From: QUBU01 sp014337915
GTDB taxonomy: Bacteria > Pseudomonadota > Gammaproteobacteria > Steroidobacterales > GCA-2729495
Reading direction: 5' to 3'
Assembly: GCA_030263395.1 (NCBI GenBank)
Contig: SZOW01000006.1
Coordinates: 107,880 to 171,879, forward strand
Length of the DNA stretch: 64,000 nucleotides
Positions 46,376 through 54,506 of this stretch are shown piece after piece (positions within the stretch are counted from its first letter, which is position 1; each line of letters opens with the position of its first letter). The notes under the pieces are model-generated. The model saw nothing but the letters and a program-made list of their open reading frames with translations, did no database searches and was not told the origin of the DNA. The position numbers were made by a program, and so were the translations under genes.

Positions 46376-49342
46376 CTATCGGGCCGGGTTGCGGCGTTTT
46401 GTCTTTGCGGGAGCGGGTGCAGGTGTAAATTTCTCCAACGCCACCGCCGGCCCGGCCTCCGGCAGCAGCGTCGCCGCCGGGCGCAGCGCGCCATCGAGCA
46501 TGATGGTTCGAATCGCCAGCAACTGGTCCAGGCTCGCCAGTGGATCGCCATCGACGACCAGCAGGTCCGCGCGCCTGCCCGCGGCCAGGCTCCCGATCTC
46601 CTCCTGGAGGCCGAGCATCCGGGCGGCGTCGCCAGTGGCGGCGCGCAGTACCGCGGCAGCAGGTAGCCCAGCGCCGGCCATCAGCCTCAGCTCGGCGTGC
46701 AGGCCGAGCCCGTAGGGCACGGCGGGTGAGCCACTCGCGGCGCCAATGCGACCCCCGCCGGCCACGTAGCGGCCGAGCAGCCTCTGCGCATCGCGCAGCC
46801 AGGCCCGTCGCGACTGTCCCTCAGCGGCCATCAGCGCCTGCCAGCGCCCGGCCAGGGCCTGCCGCTCCCCGGCTCCGGCGAGCGCCAGGTACTGCGGCGC
46901 CATGAATAGCCCCGGCTGGTCCTCGGCCAGAACCGGCAGGCCGCGGCCGGCCAGGTCCGGCACCAGTGCCGTGCCGGAGCGGAGCATGACGTCGATGGCG
47001 TCCTGGTAGGGGCTCAGCAGCACCGGGAACACCGTGTCAGGACGCTGGCCATTGGCACGGAAGGGGCTGATGGCCGTAACCTGCCCCGAGGCGGCAGCGA
47101 GCCAGCTGGAGGACCAGACCGGCAGGGCTGGCGCCGCGGCCAGGGGCGCTGCGCCATCCGGCATGACCAGCGCGGGACAGAGCCGCTGTGCGCCATCCAT
47201 CCCGTCCTCGCCGCTGCCGGCCGTCGCTGTGGTGTCGTTGCACCGCTCGGGACTGCGCAGCAGGCGAGGCCCGGCCACGTGCGCCTGCCAGCGTTCGGTG
47301 AGCCCGGCCAGTTCCGTGCCCGATGCCGCGACGACCTGCGCCGTGGTGATGCCGAAGGCCAGCAGCCGCCGCCCGGTACTCGCGCCTGCGCTGTCGGGGA
47401 GTTGCAGGGCGAGATCGATCAGGCCCGGGACCACGGTCTGATTGCGGGCGTCGATAACCGTTGCGCCTGCGGTGGCGGCATCGGCATCGGCCCAGGGTCC
47501 GACCGCGGTGATGCGATTGCCCTCGATGACGATCTGCTGGTCGAAGCGGTAACCGTCGCCGATGCCATCGAACAGCCGCCCGGCGCGGATCACGGTACGG
47601 CCGCTGCCCTGTGCCGCCCGCCAGCTGAGGGCGACCGGCAGGCGGCGCGTGGCCGTATCCGGCGTACTGCTCGCGAGGCCCTGCGCATCGGCGAACAGCA
47701 GTTCGCCAGGGCTGGATGCCCAGCGCAGCAGCTGCACCGGCCCATCGTGGCGTGGGCGCCAGTCCGCCCCGACCAGGCCGTTGGCGAGTACCGGCAACTC
47801 GCGGATGCCCGCAGCAGAGGCGATCGCGATGGACTTGCCGTCCGGTGACCAGGCGAGTTCATTGCGGCCTGCCGCAGCGGCCGGTTCCGGCAAGGTTACG
47901 CGCCGCACCGTGCTGCCGGCCACCGGCGCAAACAGCAGCAGCCGGCGAATGCCGCCGTCGTCCTGGACCAGGGCGAGCTGGCCGTCATCGGGCGACCAGG
48001 CCGGTGTGCCCGCGGCGACCAGGCCGGTGGCGATCTCCGCCACCTTGCCATCGGCGAGCGTGAGCAGCTTCAGGCTGCGCCGGGCGCTGCCAGGTTCGCC
48101 GGCGAGGTAGGCAATCCTGCCGGCGGTGGCATCGGGCGCTGGCTCGCTCGCACCGCCCGCCTCTGCTGTGAGAACCCGCGAGCTGCGGTTCGCGAGGTCC
48201 ATCAGCCAGACCTGCGGGCTGCCGCTGCGGTCCGAGGTGAAGGCCAGCCAGCGGCCGTCCCGGCTGGTGGCCGGGTCGCTGTCGGCGAACACGTCCTGCG
48301 TGATGGCGCGCACCAGGCCACCGTCCCGATCGAGCTCCCAGAGGTCACCGAGGGCGGAGACGACCAGGTGCCCATCCGGCAGCGTCGCCAGCCCCCCGAG
48401 GCCGCGCACTGGCCGGTTCTCGCCACCATCGGGCAGCCGCCTTGGCAGCGGCTCCGGCGCCTTGCGGACCTCGATGCTGGCGCGGAACGGCAGGTCGGTG
48501 ACGCCCAGCGCGCCGAAGACCCGCTGGCGCAGCTGGCCGTTGGCGGCGTAGAGGAAATGGCTGCGATCGATCCAGGCGATCGGCGTCGCGAAGGCGTTCT
48601 CGCCGCGTACCATCGGCTTGATCACCGGTGGCGCGGAGAGGATCACCATGTTGAGACGCCCGCCCTGGCTGTCGGCGGCGACGTAGCTGATGACACTGCC
48701 ATCGGGCCGCCACGCCGGTGCACGCAGGCGCTGGCTGCCATCGACCAGCACCCGGCGGGGCTGTGTGGGCGTGCGCAGTACCAGGGCGCTGCGTCCGCCG
48801 GCATCGCTGACATAGGCAAGGCCCTCGCCCACGGGATCCCAGGCCGGGTCGAGTTCATCTCCACGGTCGAAGCTGATCTGGGCGAGGGCACCGCTGTCGC
48901 GCTGGAACAGCCAGATGCTGAAGTCGCCGCTGCGGTTGGCTGCCATGGCCAGCCGCAGCCCGTCGGGCGACCAGGCTGGCGCGAGGTGGTGCCAGGGGCC
49001 GCTGGTCAGCTGCTGCGGCTCGCTGCCGTCGGCGTTGGCGAGCATCAGCTGGAAGTGACCGTCGCGCAGCGCCTCGTAGGCCAGCAGGCGGCCATCGGGT
49101 GACAGTGCGGGGCGCCTTGCATACTCGCCGGCGGGCGTGATCGCCACGGCATCGCCACCCGCGGCAGGCAGGCGCCAGAGCCGCCCGGCGAGGCCGATGA
49201 CGCGCACATCGGCGGGCGCGGCGCTGATGCTCAGGTCCGTGCCCTGGCGCAGTTCCAGCGACAGGCCGGCCGGTGCGGCCGCTGCCACCGCCGCCAGCAC
49301 CCAGGCTGCTGCAGCCGTCGCCATGATCGCCACGCGCCTCAT
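46376..49342 (-). CDS. Exported TolB-like beta-propeller fused to an amidohydrolase-like domain lacking metal ligands
   Basis: A 988-residue protein with an N-terminal signal peptide (WVLAAVAAAAPAG). Residues about 30-570 are WD40/TolB-type propeller blades, with repeated SPDGRLLAYE, WSPDGLRLAMA, SRDGRWLAFTSD and WSPDGKSIAIA. Residues about 583-960 match the amidohydrolase/imidazolonepropionase-type composite domain (VIRAGRLFDGIGDGY, then VVPGLIDLALQL, and ATGDAARMLGLQEEIGSLAAGRRADLLVVDGDPL). The usual HxH after VVPGLID is replaced by LALQL, and the late Asp region reads GAASGSP, so the metal site looks lost. A scaffold or binding role is likely. Ends 449 bp before a terminator. Confidence 0.87.
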   Translation of the reverse strand: MRRVAIMATAAAAWVLAAVAAAAPAGLSLELRQGTDLSISAAPADVRVIGLAGRLWRLPAAGGDAVAITPAGEYARRPALSPDGRLLAYEALRDGHFQLMLANADGSEPQQLTSGPWHHLAPAWSPDGLRLAMAANRSGDFSIWLFQRDSGALAQISFDRGDELDPAWDPVGEGLAYVSDAGGRSALVLRTPTQPRRVLVDGSQRLRAPAWRPDGSVISYVAADSQGGRLNMVILSAPPVIKPMVRGENAFATPIAWIDRSHFLYAANGQLRQRVFGALGVTDLPFRASIEVRKAPEPLPRRLPDGGENRPVRGLGGLATLPDGHLVVSALGDLWELDRDGGLVRAITQDVFADSDPATSRDGRWLAFTSDRSGSPQVWLMDLANRSSRVLTAEAGGASEPAPDATAGRIAYLAGEPGSARRSLKLLTLADGKVAEIATGLVAAGTPAWSPDDGQLALVQDDGGIRRLLLFAPVAGSTVRRVTLPEPAAAAGRNELAWSPDGKSIAIASAAGIRELPVLANGLVGADWRPRHDGPVQLLRWASSPGELLFADAQGLASSTPDTATRRLPVALSWRAAQGSGRTVIRAGRLFDGIGDGYRFDQQIVIEGNRITAVGPWADADAATAGATVIDARNQTVVPGLIDLALQLPDSAGASTGRRLLAFGITTAQVVAASGTELAGLTERWQAHVAGPRLLRSPERCNDTTATAGSGEDGMDGAQRLCPALVMPDGAAPLAAAPALPVWSSSWLAAASGQVTAISPFRANGQRPDTVFPVLLSPYQDAIDVMLRSGTALVPDLAGRGLPVLAEDQPGLFMAPQYLALAGAGERQALAGRWQALMAAEGQSRRAWLRDAQRLLGRYVAGGGRIGAASGSPAVPYGLGLHAELRLMAGAGLPAAAVLRAATGDAARMLGLQEEIGSLAAGRRADLLVVDGDPLASLDQLLAIRTIMLDGALRPAATLLPEAGPAVALEKFTPAPAPAKTKRRNPAR

Positions 49343-49483
49343 CCTTCGCCGTCTCCGCCGCTGCCAGGATCGTGCTGGCGGGCCCGGATTGTAGTGACCA
49401 TGGCCGCGGGCGACCAGCAGCGGCTTGCACGTGCCGGCGCTGGCCGGTAAAACACCGCCACCAGCCGTCTATCCCTCGTTGCC

Positions 49484-50572
49484 ATGACACTCGAGCAGCT
49501 TCGCGCACGCCTCGCCGCCATCGATCGCCAGATCATCGGTCTGGTTGCGGAGCGTCAGGCACTGAGCCGCGAGATCGGTGCGCTGAAGCGCGCCGAGGGG
49601 CGCGCCACCCGCGATTTCGGTCGCGAGAAGCAGGTCATCGATGCGGCGCGCACGCGCGCCGGCGAGGTCGGCGTGTCGCCGGGTGTTGCCGCCGAGCTGA
49701 TGAGCCTGCTGATCCGCTCCTCGCTGACCACCCAGGAGCAGGCCAGGGTGCGCGCCGAGGGCACCGGCCACGGCCAGCGCGCGCTGGTCATCGGCGGCCG
49801 CGGCAAGATGGGCCTGTGGTTCGCCGAGTTCCTGGATTCGCAGGGCTTCGACGTCACCATCGCGGATCCGGCGGGGCCCGCCCCGGGTTTCAGGCACCTC
49901 GCCGACTGGCAGACGGCATCCGGCGACTTCGCGGTGACCGTGGTGGCAACGCCGCTCGGCATCACCGCGGAAATCCTCGACGCCCTCGCGGCCCGTGGGC
50001 ATCAGGGACTGATCTTCGACATCGGCTCGCTGAAGGCGCCGCTCGCCGCGGCGCTGCGCAGGCTCGCAGCGCACGGCTGCCGCGTGGCTTCCGTGCACCC
50101 GATGTTCGGGCCCGATACGGAGCTGCTGTCCGGGCGCCACGTGATCTTCATGGATGCCGGCCAGCCGGCGGCGGTGGCCGAGGTGCGCCAGCTCTTCGCC
50201 TCCACCATGGTGCAGCAGATCGAGATGCCGCTTGACGACCATGACCGGCTGATCGCCTACGTGCTGGGCCTGTCGCATGCGCTGAACATCGCGTTCTTCA
50301 CGGCGCTGGCCGAGAGCGGCGAAACCGCGCCGCGGCTCGCCAAGCTGTCGAGCACCACCTTCGACGCCCAGCTCGACGTGGCGGCGCGGGTGGCCAGCGA
50401 GAATCCGCACCTGTACTTCGAGATCCAGAGCCTGAACCCGCAGGGCATCCATGCGCTGGAAGACCTGCTCAAGGCGGTCACGCGCCTGGCGGCCATCGTG
50501 CGCGCCGGAGACGAGCCGGCCTTCGTGGCGCTGATGGAGCAGGGGCGACGTTACCTGGCGCAGCGCGCCTGA
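49484..50572 (+). CDS. tyrA: Bifunctional chorismate mutase/prephenate dehydrogenase
   Basis: A 362-residue enzyme for tyrosine synthesis. The chorismate mutase domain (residues 1-85) has LEQLRARLAAIDRQIIGLVAERQALSREIG; the NAD-linked dehydrogenase domain begins ALVIGGRGKMGLWFAEFLDSQGF and has VASVHPMFGPD and HDRLIAYVLGLSHALN. Close to E. coli TyrA (373 residues) in layout. Start at ATG 49484. Located between two divergent/convergent B12-related genes with no functional link. Confidence 0.95.
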   Translation: MTLEQLRARLAAIDRQIIGLVAERQALSREIGALKRAEGRATRDFGREKQVIDAARTRAGEVGVSPGVAAELMSLLIRSSLTTQEQARVRAEGTGHGQRALVIGGRGKMGLWFAEFLDSQGFDVTIADPAGPAPGFRHLADWQTASGDFAVTVVATPLGITAEILDALAARGHQGLIFDIGSLKAPLAAALRRLAAHGCRVASVHPMFGPDTELLSGRHVIFMDAGQPAAVAEVRQLFASTMVQQIEMPLDDHDRLIAYVLGLSHALNIAFFTALAESGETAPRLAKLSSTTFDAQLDVAARVASENPHLYFEIQSLNPQGIHALEDLLKAVTRLAAIVRAGDEPAFVALMEQGRRYLAQRA

Positions 50573-50594
50573 GGATCGCTGCCGGTCGCGGCGG

Positions 50595-51584
50595 CTAGGT
50601 GGCGTCGCGCTGTCCGCGGCCGAGCAGGAACAGGAACAGCGGCACGCCCACCAGTGCAGTAATCGCACCCACCGGCAGTTGCCGGGGCGCAAGGGCGGTG
50701 CGCGCCACGGTATCGGCCAGTACCAGCAGCGTGCCGCCGGCGAGCGCTGCGCCCGGCACCACGGCGCGATGGTCGGCACCGGCCAGCTGGCGCACCAGGT
50801 GCGGTACCACTAGGCCGACGAAACCCACGGTGCCGGCGGTGGTCACCGCGGTCGAGGTCAGTACCGCTGTCAGCACATAGATGCCGACGCGCATGCCCCG
50901 CACCGGCAGCCCGAGCAGGGCTGCCTGCTGGTCACCAGTAGCCAGCACGTTGAGCGAGCGGCCGAGGGCGAAGCAGGCTGCGGTGCCGGCGCCGGCCACC
51001 AGCAGGCAGGGCAGCGGATTGTCGGCGAAGGCGAAGTCGCCCATGAGCCAGAACAGCGCACCGCGCAGGTTGCGTTCCGGCGTGATTGCCAGCAGCAGGC
51101 TCACCAGCGCACTCCAGCCCGCGGCCACCACGACGCCGGTGAGCAGCAGGCGTGCCGGGGCCCACCGGCCGCGGCGCGCGATCATGAACACCAGTAGCGT
51201 GCTTGCCAGGGCGCCGGCGAAGGCACTGGCATCGACGATGGCACCCGTGGCGCCTGCCAGCATGGCGGTCAGGGCGAACGCGGCAGCACCGCCCGAGGTG
51301 CCGAGGATGTAGGGATCGGCCAGCGGATTGCGCAGCAGCACCTGCATCAGCGCACCCGCCAGTGCCAACGCGGCGCCGGTGCCGAACGCGGCGAGCGCGC
51401 GGGGCAGGCGCAGGTCCAGGACCACCTGGCGTACCGCGGCATCGGCCTCGCCCGTGAGCAACACGACGACCTGCCGCGGCCCGACCGCGCCGCTGCCGTA
51501 GCCGATGGCGACCAGCAGGCCGAGCACGGCCAGCAGGCCGAGGATGGCGATCAGGCTGGACGGGCGCATTCGCATGTTCGGCAT
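50595..51584 (-). CDS. btuC: FecCD-family ABC permease, BtuC-like
   Basis: A 329-residue membrane protein with about ten helices. Motifs: LRLPRALAAFGTGAALALAGALMQVLLRNPLADPYILGTSGGAA, typical of BtuC/FecCD, and GTVGFVGLVVPHLVR before the C-terminal helices. It would pair with the BtuD-like ATPase at 45048-45860 and the BtuF-like protein at 41085-41969. ATG 51584 has a GAAAGGG-like site; ATG 51575 and 51569 are alternatives. Diverges from rppH, and converges with tyrA. Confidence 0.87.
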   Translation of the reverse strand: MPNMRMRPSSLIAILGLLAVLGLLVAIGYGSGAVGPRQVVVLLTGEADAAVRQVVLDLRLPRALAAFGTGAALALAGALMQVLLRNPLADPYILGTSGGAAAFALTAMLAGATGAIVDASAFAGALASTLLVFMIARRGRWAPARLLLTGVVVAAGWSALVSLLLAITPERNLRGALFWLMGDFAFADNPLPCLLVAGAGTAACFALGRSLNVLATGDQQAALLGLPVRGMRVGIYVLTAVLTSTAVTTAGTVGFVGLVVPHLVRQLAGADHRAVVPGAALAGGTLLVLADTVARTALAPRQLPVGAITALVGVPLFLFLLGRGQRDAT

Positions 51585-51718
51585 CGGCCCTTTCGTTGGC
51601 CGGATGCATGCCGGCGGTCGCAGTGTACCGAATCGCAGCGATGCCCCGGCGCGGCTTTGTGTGCAGGGTCCTTTGTGGAACAATGCCCCTCGCCCGGAAA
51701 ATCGGGGCTGGGCTGCAC

Positions 51719-52255
51719 TTGGACCGCATCGATTCGCAAGGCTACAGGGCAAACGTTGGCATCATCCTCAGCGATGAGTCCGGCCTGGTGTTGCTCGGCG
51801 GAAGAATAGGCCAGTCGGGCTGGCAGTTCCCGCAGGGCGGGATCGGCCTGCGGGAAACCCCAAAGCGCGCCATGTTCCGCGAGCTCAGGGAAGAGATTGG
51901 CCTCGAGGCGGATGACGTCGAGGTCGTCGGCTCCACACGCGGCTGGCTCCGCTACCGCCTGCCCGAGCGCTACGTGCGCCGCGATGCCCTGCCACTGTGC
52001 ATCGGCCAGAAGCAGCGCTGGTTCCTGCTCCGGCTGCGTGCCGCCAAGAGCCGCCTGCGGCCGGACACCACCGCGCGCCCCGAGTTCGACCGCTGGCGCT
52101 GGGTATCCTGGTGGCAGCCGGTCGAGGAGGTGATCCACTTCAAGCGGCAGGTGTACGTGCACGCGCTGACCGAACTCGCGCCGCTGCTGGCACCGCTCGA
52201 GGTTCCGGCACCGCCGGCCTGGCCGGCCGAATGGCGCCTGGCTGCCTTGCCGTGA
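51719..52255 (+). CDS. rppH: RNA pyrophosphohydrolase RppH
   Basis: A 178-residue Nudix enzyme that removes pyrophosphate from mRNA 5' ends, priming decay. The N-terminus is set at TTG 51719, giving MDRIDSQGYRANVGIIL, which matches E. coli RppH (DDDGYRPNVGIV). The Nudix box is at residues 41-62 (GIGLRETPKRAMFRELREEIG). Other matches: GQSGWQFPQGG, STRGWLRYRLPERYVR, CIGQKQRWFLL, EFDRWRWVSWW. The longer frame to 51596 is rejected. Overlaps the next gene (GTGA). Confidence 0.94.
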   Translation: MDRIDSQGYRANVGIILSDESGLVLLGGRIGQSGWQFPQGGIGLRETPKRAMFRELREEIGLEADDVEVVGSTRGWLRYRLPERYVRRDALPLCIGQKQRWFLLRLRAAKSRLRPDTTARPEFDRWRWVSWWQPVEEVIHFKRQVYVHALTELAPLLAPLEVPAPPAWPAEWRLAALP

Positions 52256-52977
52256 CCGGCCTACTGCGCGCGATGCTCCCGGCGGACGGGCGTCGCCGGC
52301 AGTTGCTGGTGGCGGGCGCCGTGCTAGCGGTGCTGGCAAGCCTGGCCGCGGCGTTCCACCTCGGCCAGCTGCGCGCCGGTTACAACGCGCTCGCCGCGCA
52401 GGCCACCGAGCAGCGCCTGCAGGCGCAGGTTGCCGGCCTGGAGGCAGAAAACCGTGATGCCCGGCAGGCGCTCGCCCGCCTGGAAACCGATGGCAAGGTG
52501 GATCGCGAGTCCTACGCACAGGTCGAGGCGCAGCTGGCTGGCCTGCAGGACAAGATCCTCGAGCAGCAGGAGGAACTCGCGTTCTATCGTGGGATCGTCG
52601 GCGGGCCGGGCCAGGGCGGGCTCAAGGTGCAGGAGTTCTCCCAGGCGACGGCTGCGGATGGCACCACGCATGTCCGCTTCGTCCTCGCGCAGGTCGAGCA
52701 CGCGGAGCGCCAGGTGCGCGGCAGGTTGCAGGTTCGGCTCGAGGGCACGCGCGCCGGGCGCATCACCAGCCTCGACCTCGGCAGCCTCGGCACGGCACCG
52801 GGCTCGACACCGCGGGACTTCGACTTCCGTTACTTCCAGGAGATCAGCGCGGCCATCCGTCTGCCCGCGGACTTCGTGCCGGAGCGCGTGGTGATCCGCA
52901 GCCTGCCATCAACTGCAGGGGTGCAACCCAGCGTGGAATCGTTTCCCTGGAGCGCCCGAACCGGGGTCCATCCATGA
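52252..52977 (+). CDS. DUF6776-like membrane-anchored coiled-coil protein
   Basis: A 241-residue protein with one N-terminal membrane segment (VAGAVLAVLASLAAAFHLG), a coiled coil (about residues 45-105, LEAENRDARQALARLETDG) and a beta-rich C-terminal domain (VQEFSQATAADGTTHVRFVLAQVEHAERQ). I recall such proteins as DUF6776 neighbours of gammaproteobacterial ppx or bacterioferritin genes. The function is unknown. Starts GTG 52252 inside the rppH stop; ATG 52273 is an alternative. Overlaps ppx by 4 bp. Confidence 0.75.
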   Translation: MTGLLRAMLPADGRRRQLLVAGAVLAVLASLAAAFHLGQLRAGYNALAAQATEQRLQAQVAGLEAENRDARQALARLETDGKVDRESYAQVEAQLAGLQDKILEQQEELAFYRGIVGGPGQGGLKVQEFSQATAADGTTHVRFVLAQVEHAERQVRGRLQVRLEGTRAGRITSLDLGSLGTAPGSTPRDFDFRYFQEISAAIRLPADFVPERVVIRSLPSTAGVQPSVESFPWSARTGVHP

Positions 52978-54506
52978 GCCGGCGCCGGGCACGGCCACGC
53001 GGCGCCACCGAAATCCTCGGGGCCGTCGATCTCGGTTCCAACAGCTTCCACATGGTCATCGGCCGCTTTTCGCATGGCCAGCTGGTGGTGATGGACCGCC
53101 TGCGCGAGAGCGTGCGCCTCGCCTCGGGCCTGGATCGCCACCACCACCTCGATGCCGCCAGCCAGCGCCGCGCGCTCGCCTGCCTGGCGCGGTTCGGCGA
53201 GCGGCTGCGCAACCTGCGCGCGGGCCGCGTGCGCGTGGTCGGCACCAGTACCCTGCGCCAGGCCCGCGGCCGCAGCGCCGACCGCTTCCGGGAGCAGGCA
53301 CGGCAGGCGCTTGGCCACCCGGTGGAAGTCATATCCGGCATCGAGGAGGCACGGCTCATCTACCTCGGTGTCAGCCACAGCCTGCCCAACCTGCGCGCCA
53401 CCCAGATGGCCATCGACATCGGCGGGGGCAGCACCGAGATCATCCAGGGCCGCGGCTTCGAGCCGCTGCGCATGGAAAGCCTCTACATCGGCTGCATCAG
53501 CCTCAGCGAGTCCGCGTTTCCCGGCGGCAAGCTCAGCGCCCGCAACTTCCGCCAGGCACGCCAGGCCGTGCGAATCGAACTCGAGCCGGTGCGAGCGAGG
53601 TTCCTGCAAACGCCGCCAGCGCGGGTGGCGGGTACGGCCGGCACAATTCGCGCCGCCAACGACGTGCTGCTGGCGCTGGGCCGTGCACGCAAGGGCATCA
53701 CGGTGAAGGACCTGGAGTTCCTGGTCGAGCGGATGATCGCCGCCGGCCATGTGCGGCGGCTGGACCTGCCCGGGCTGTCAGCCGACCGGGCGGCCATCTT
53801 CCCGGGCGGTATCGCCATCCTCGTCGAGGTGATGCGCTCCCTGGGACTGCGCCGCATGGTGGTGGCGGAAGGCGCGCTGCGCGAGGGCATCCTCTACGAC
53901 ATGGTCGGGCGTCTCACCAACGAGGACGCCCGTGTCCGCACGGTCAAGGCATTGCAACGCCGCTTCCGGGTCGACCAGGCACAGGCACGGCGCGTGGCAA
54001 CGTTGGCGCTGGCCATGCTGCGGCAGGTGGCCGAGTCCTGGGACCTGGGGAGGGACGCGGATCGCAACCTGCTGGCCTGGGCGGCGGCACTCCACGAACT
54101 GGGCCTCGATATCGCCCACACGCACTACCACCAGCATGGTGGCTACCTGCTACAGCATGCCGACATGCCAGGTTTCGCGCGGGACGAACAGCGGCTGCTC
54201 GCCTGCCTGGTGAGCTGCCATCGCCGCCGCCTGAACCGCGAGCAGTTGCACGGTGCGCCTCCGGAACAGCGTCGCCGGGCGCTGCGCCTGATTGCCCTGC
54301 TGCGCCTCGCGGTGCTCTTCAATCGCGGGCGCACATCAAAGGCCGGTGCGGCGCCGGAGCTGGTGGCCCGGGGTTCGACGCTGGCGCTGGCACTGCCGGC
54401 CCGCTGGCTCGCCGCGAATCCGCTGACCGAGGCTGATCTCACCCAGGAGCGCCGTCACCTGGCTGCTGCCGGCCTCGTCATGAAGGTCGTCCGGCGGCAG
54501 CGCTGA
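52974..54506 (+). CDS. ppx: Exopolyphosphatase/guanosine pentaphosphate phosphohydrolase (Ppx/GppA)
   Basis: A 510-residue actin-like-fold phosphatase that hydrolyses terminal phosphates of polyphosphate. The phosphate-1 loop is AVDLGSNSFHMVIG, the second acidic Glu lies in GIEEARLIYLG, and the phosphate-2 loop is DIGGGSTEI. The C-terminal HD-like part has ALHELGLDIAHTHYHQHGGYLLQHADMPG. Its 3' end overlaps ppk by 29 bp on the other strand. Whether it is Ppx or GppA is not decided. Confidence 0.94.
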   Translation: MSRRRARPRGATEILGAVDLGSNSFHMVIGRFSHGQLVVMDRLRESVRLASGLDRHHHLDAASQRRALACLARFGERLRNLRAGRVRVVGTSTLRQARGRSADRFREQARQALGHPVEVISGIEEARLIYLGVSHSLPNLRATQMAIDIGGGSTEIIQGRGFEPLRMESLYIGCISLSESAFPGGKLSARNFRQARQAVRIELEPVRARFLQTPPARVAGTAGTIRAANDVLLALGRARKGITVKDLEFLVERMIAAGHVRRLDLPGLSADRAAIFPGGIAILVEVMRSLGLRRMVVAEGALREGILYDMVGRLTNEDARVRTVKALQRRFRVDQAQARRVATLALAMLRQVAESWDLGRDADRNLLAWAAALHELGLDIAHTHYHQHGGYLLQHADMPGFARDEQRLLACLVSCHRRRLNREQLHGAPPEQRRRALRLIALLRLAVLFNRGRTSKAGAAPELVARGSTLALALPARWLAANPLTEADLTQERRHLAAAGLVMKVVRRQR

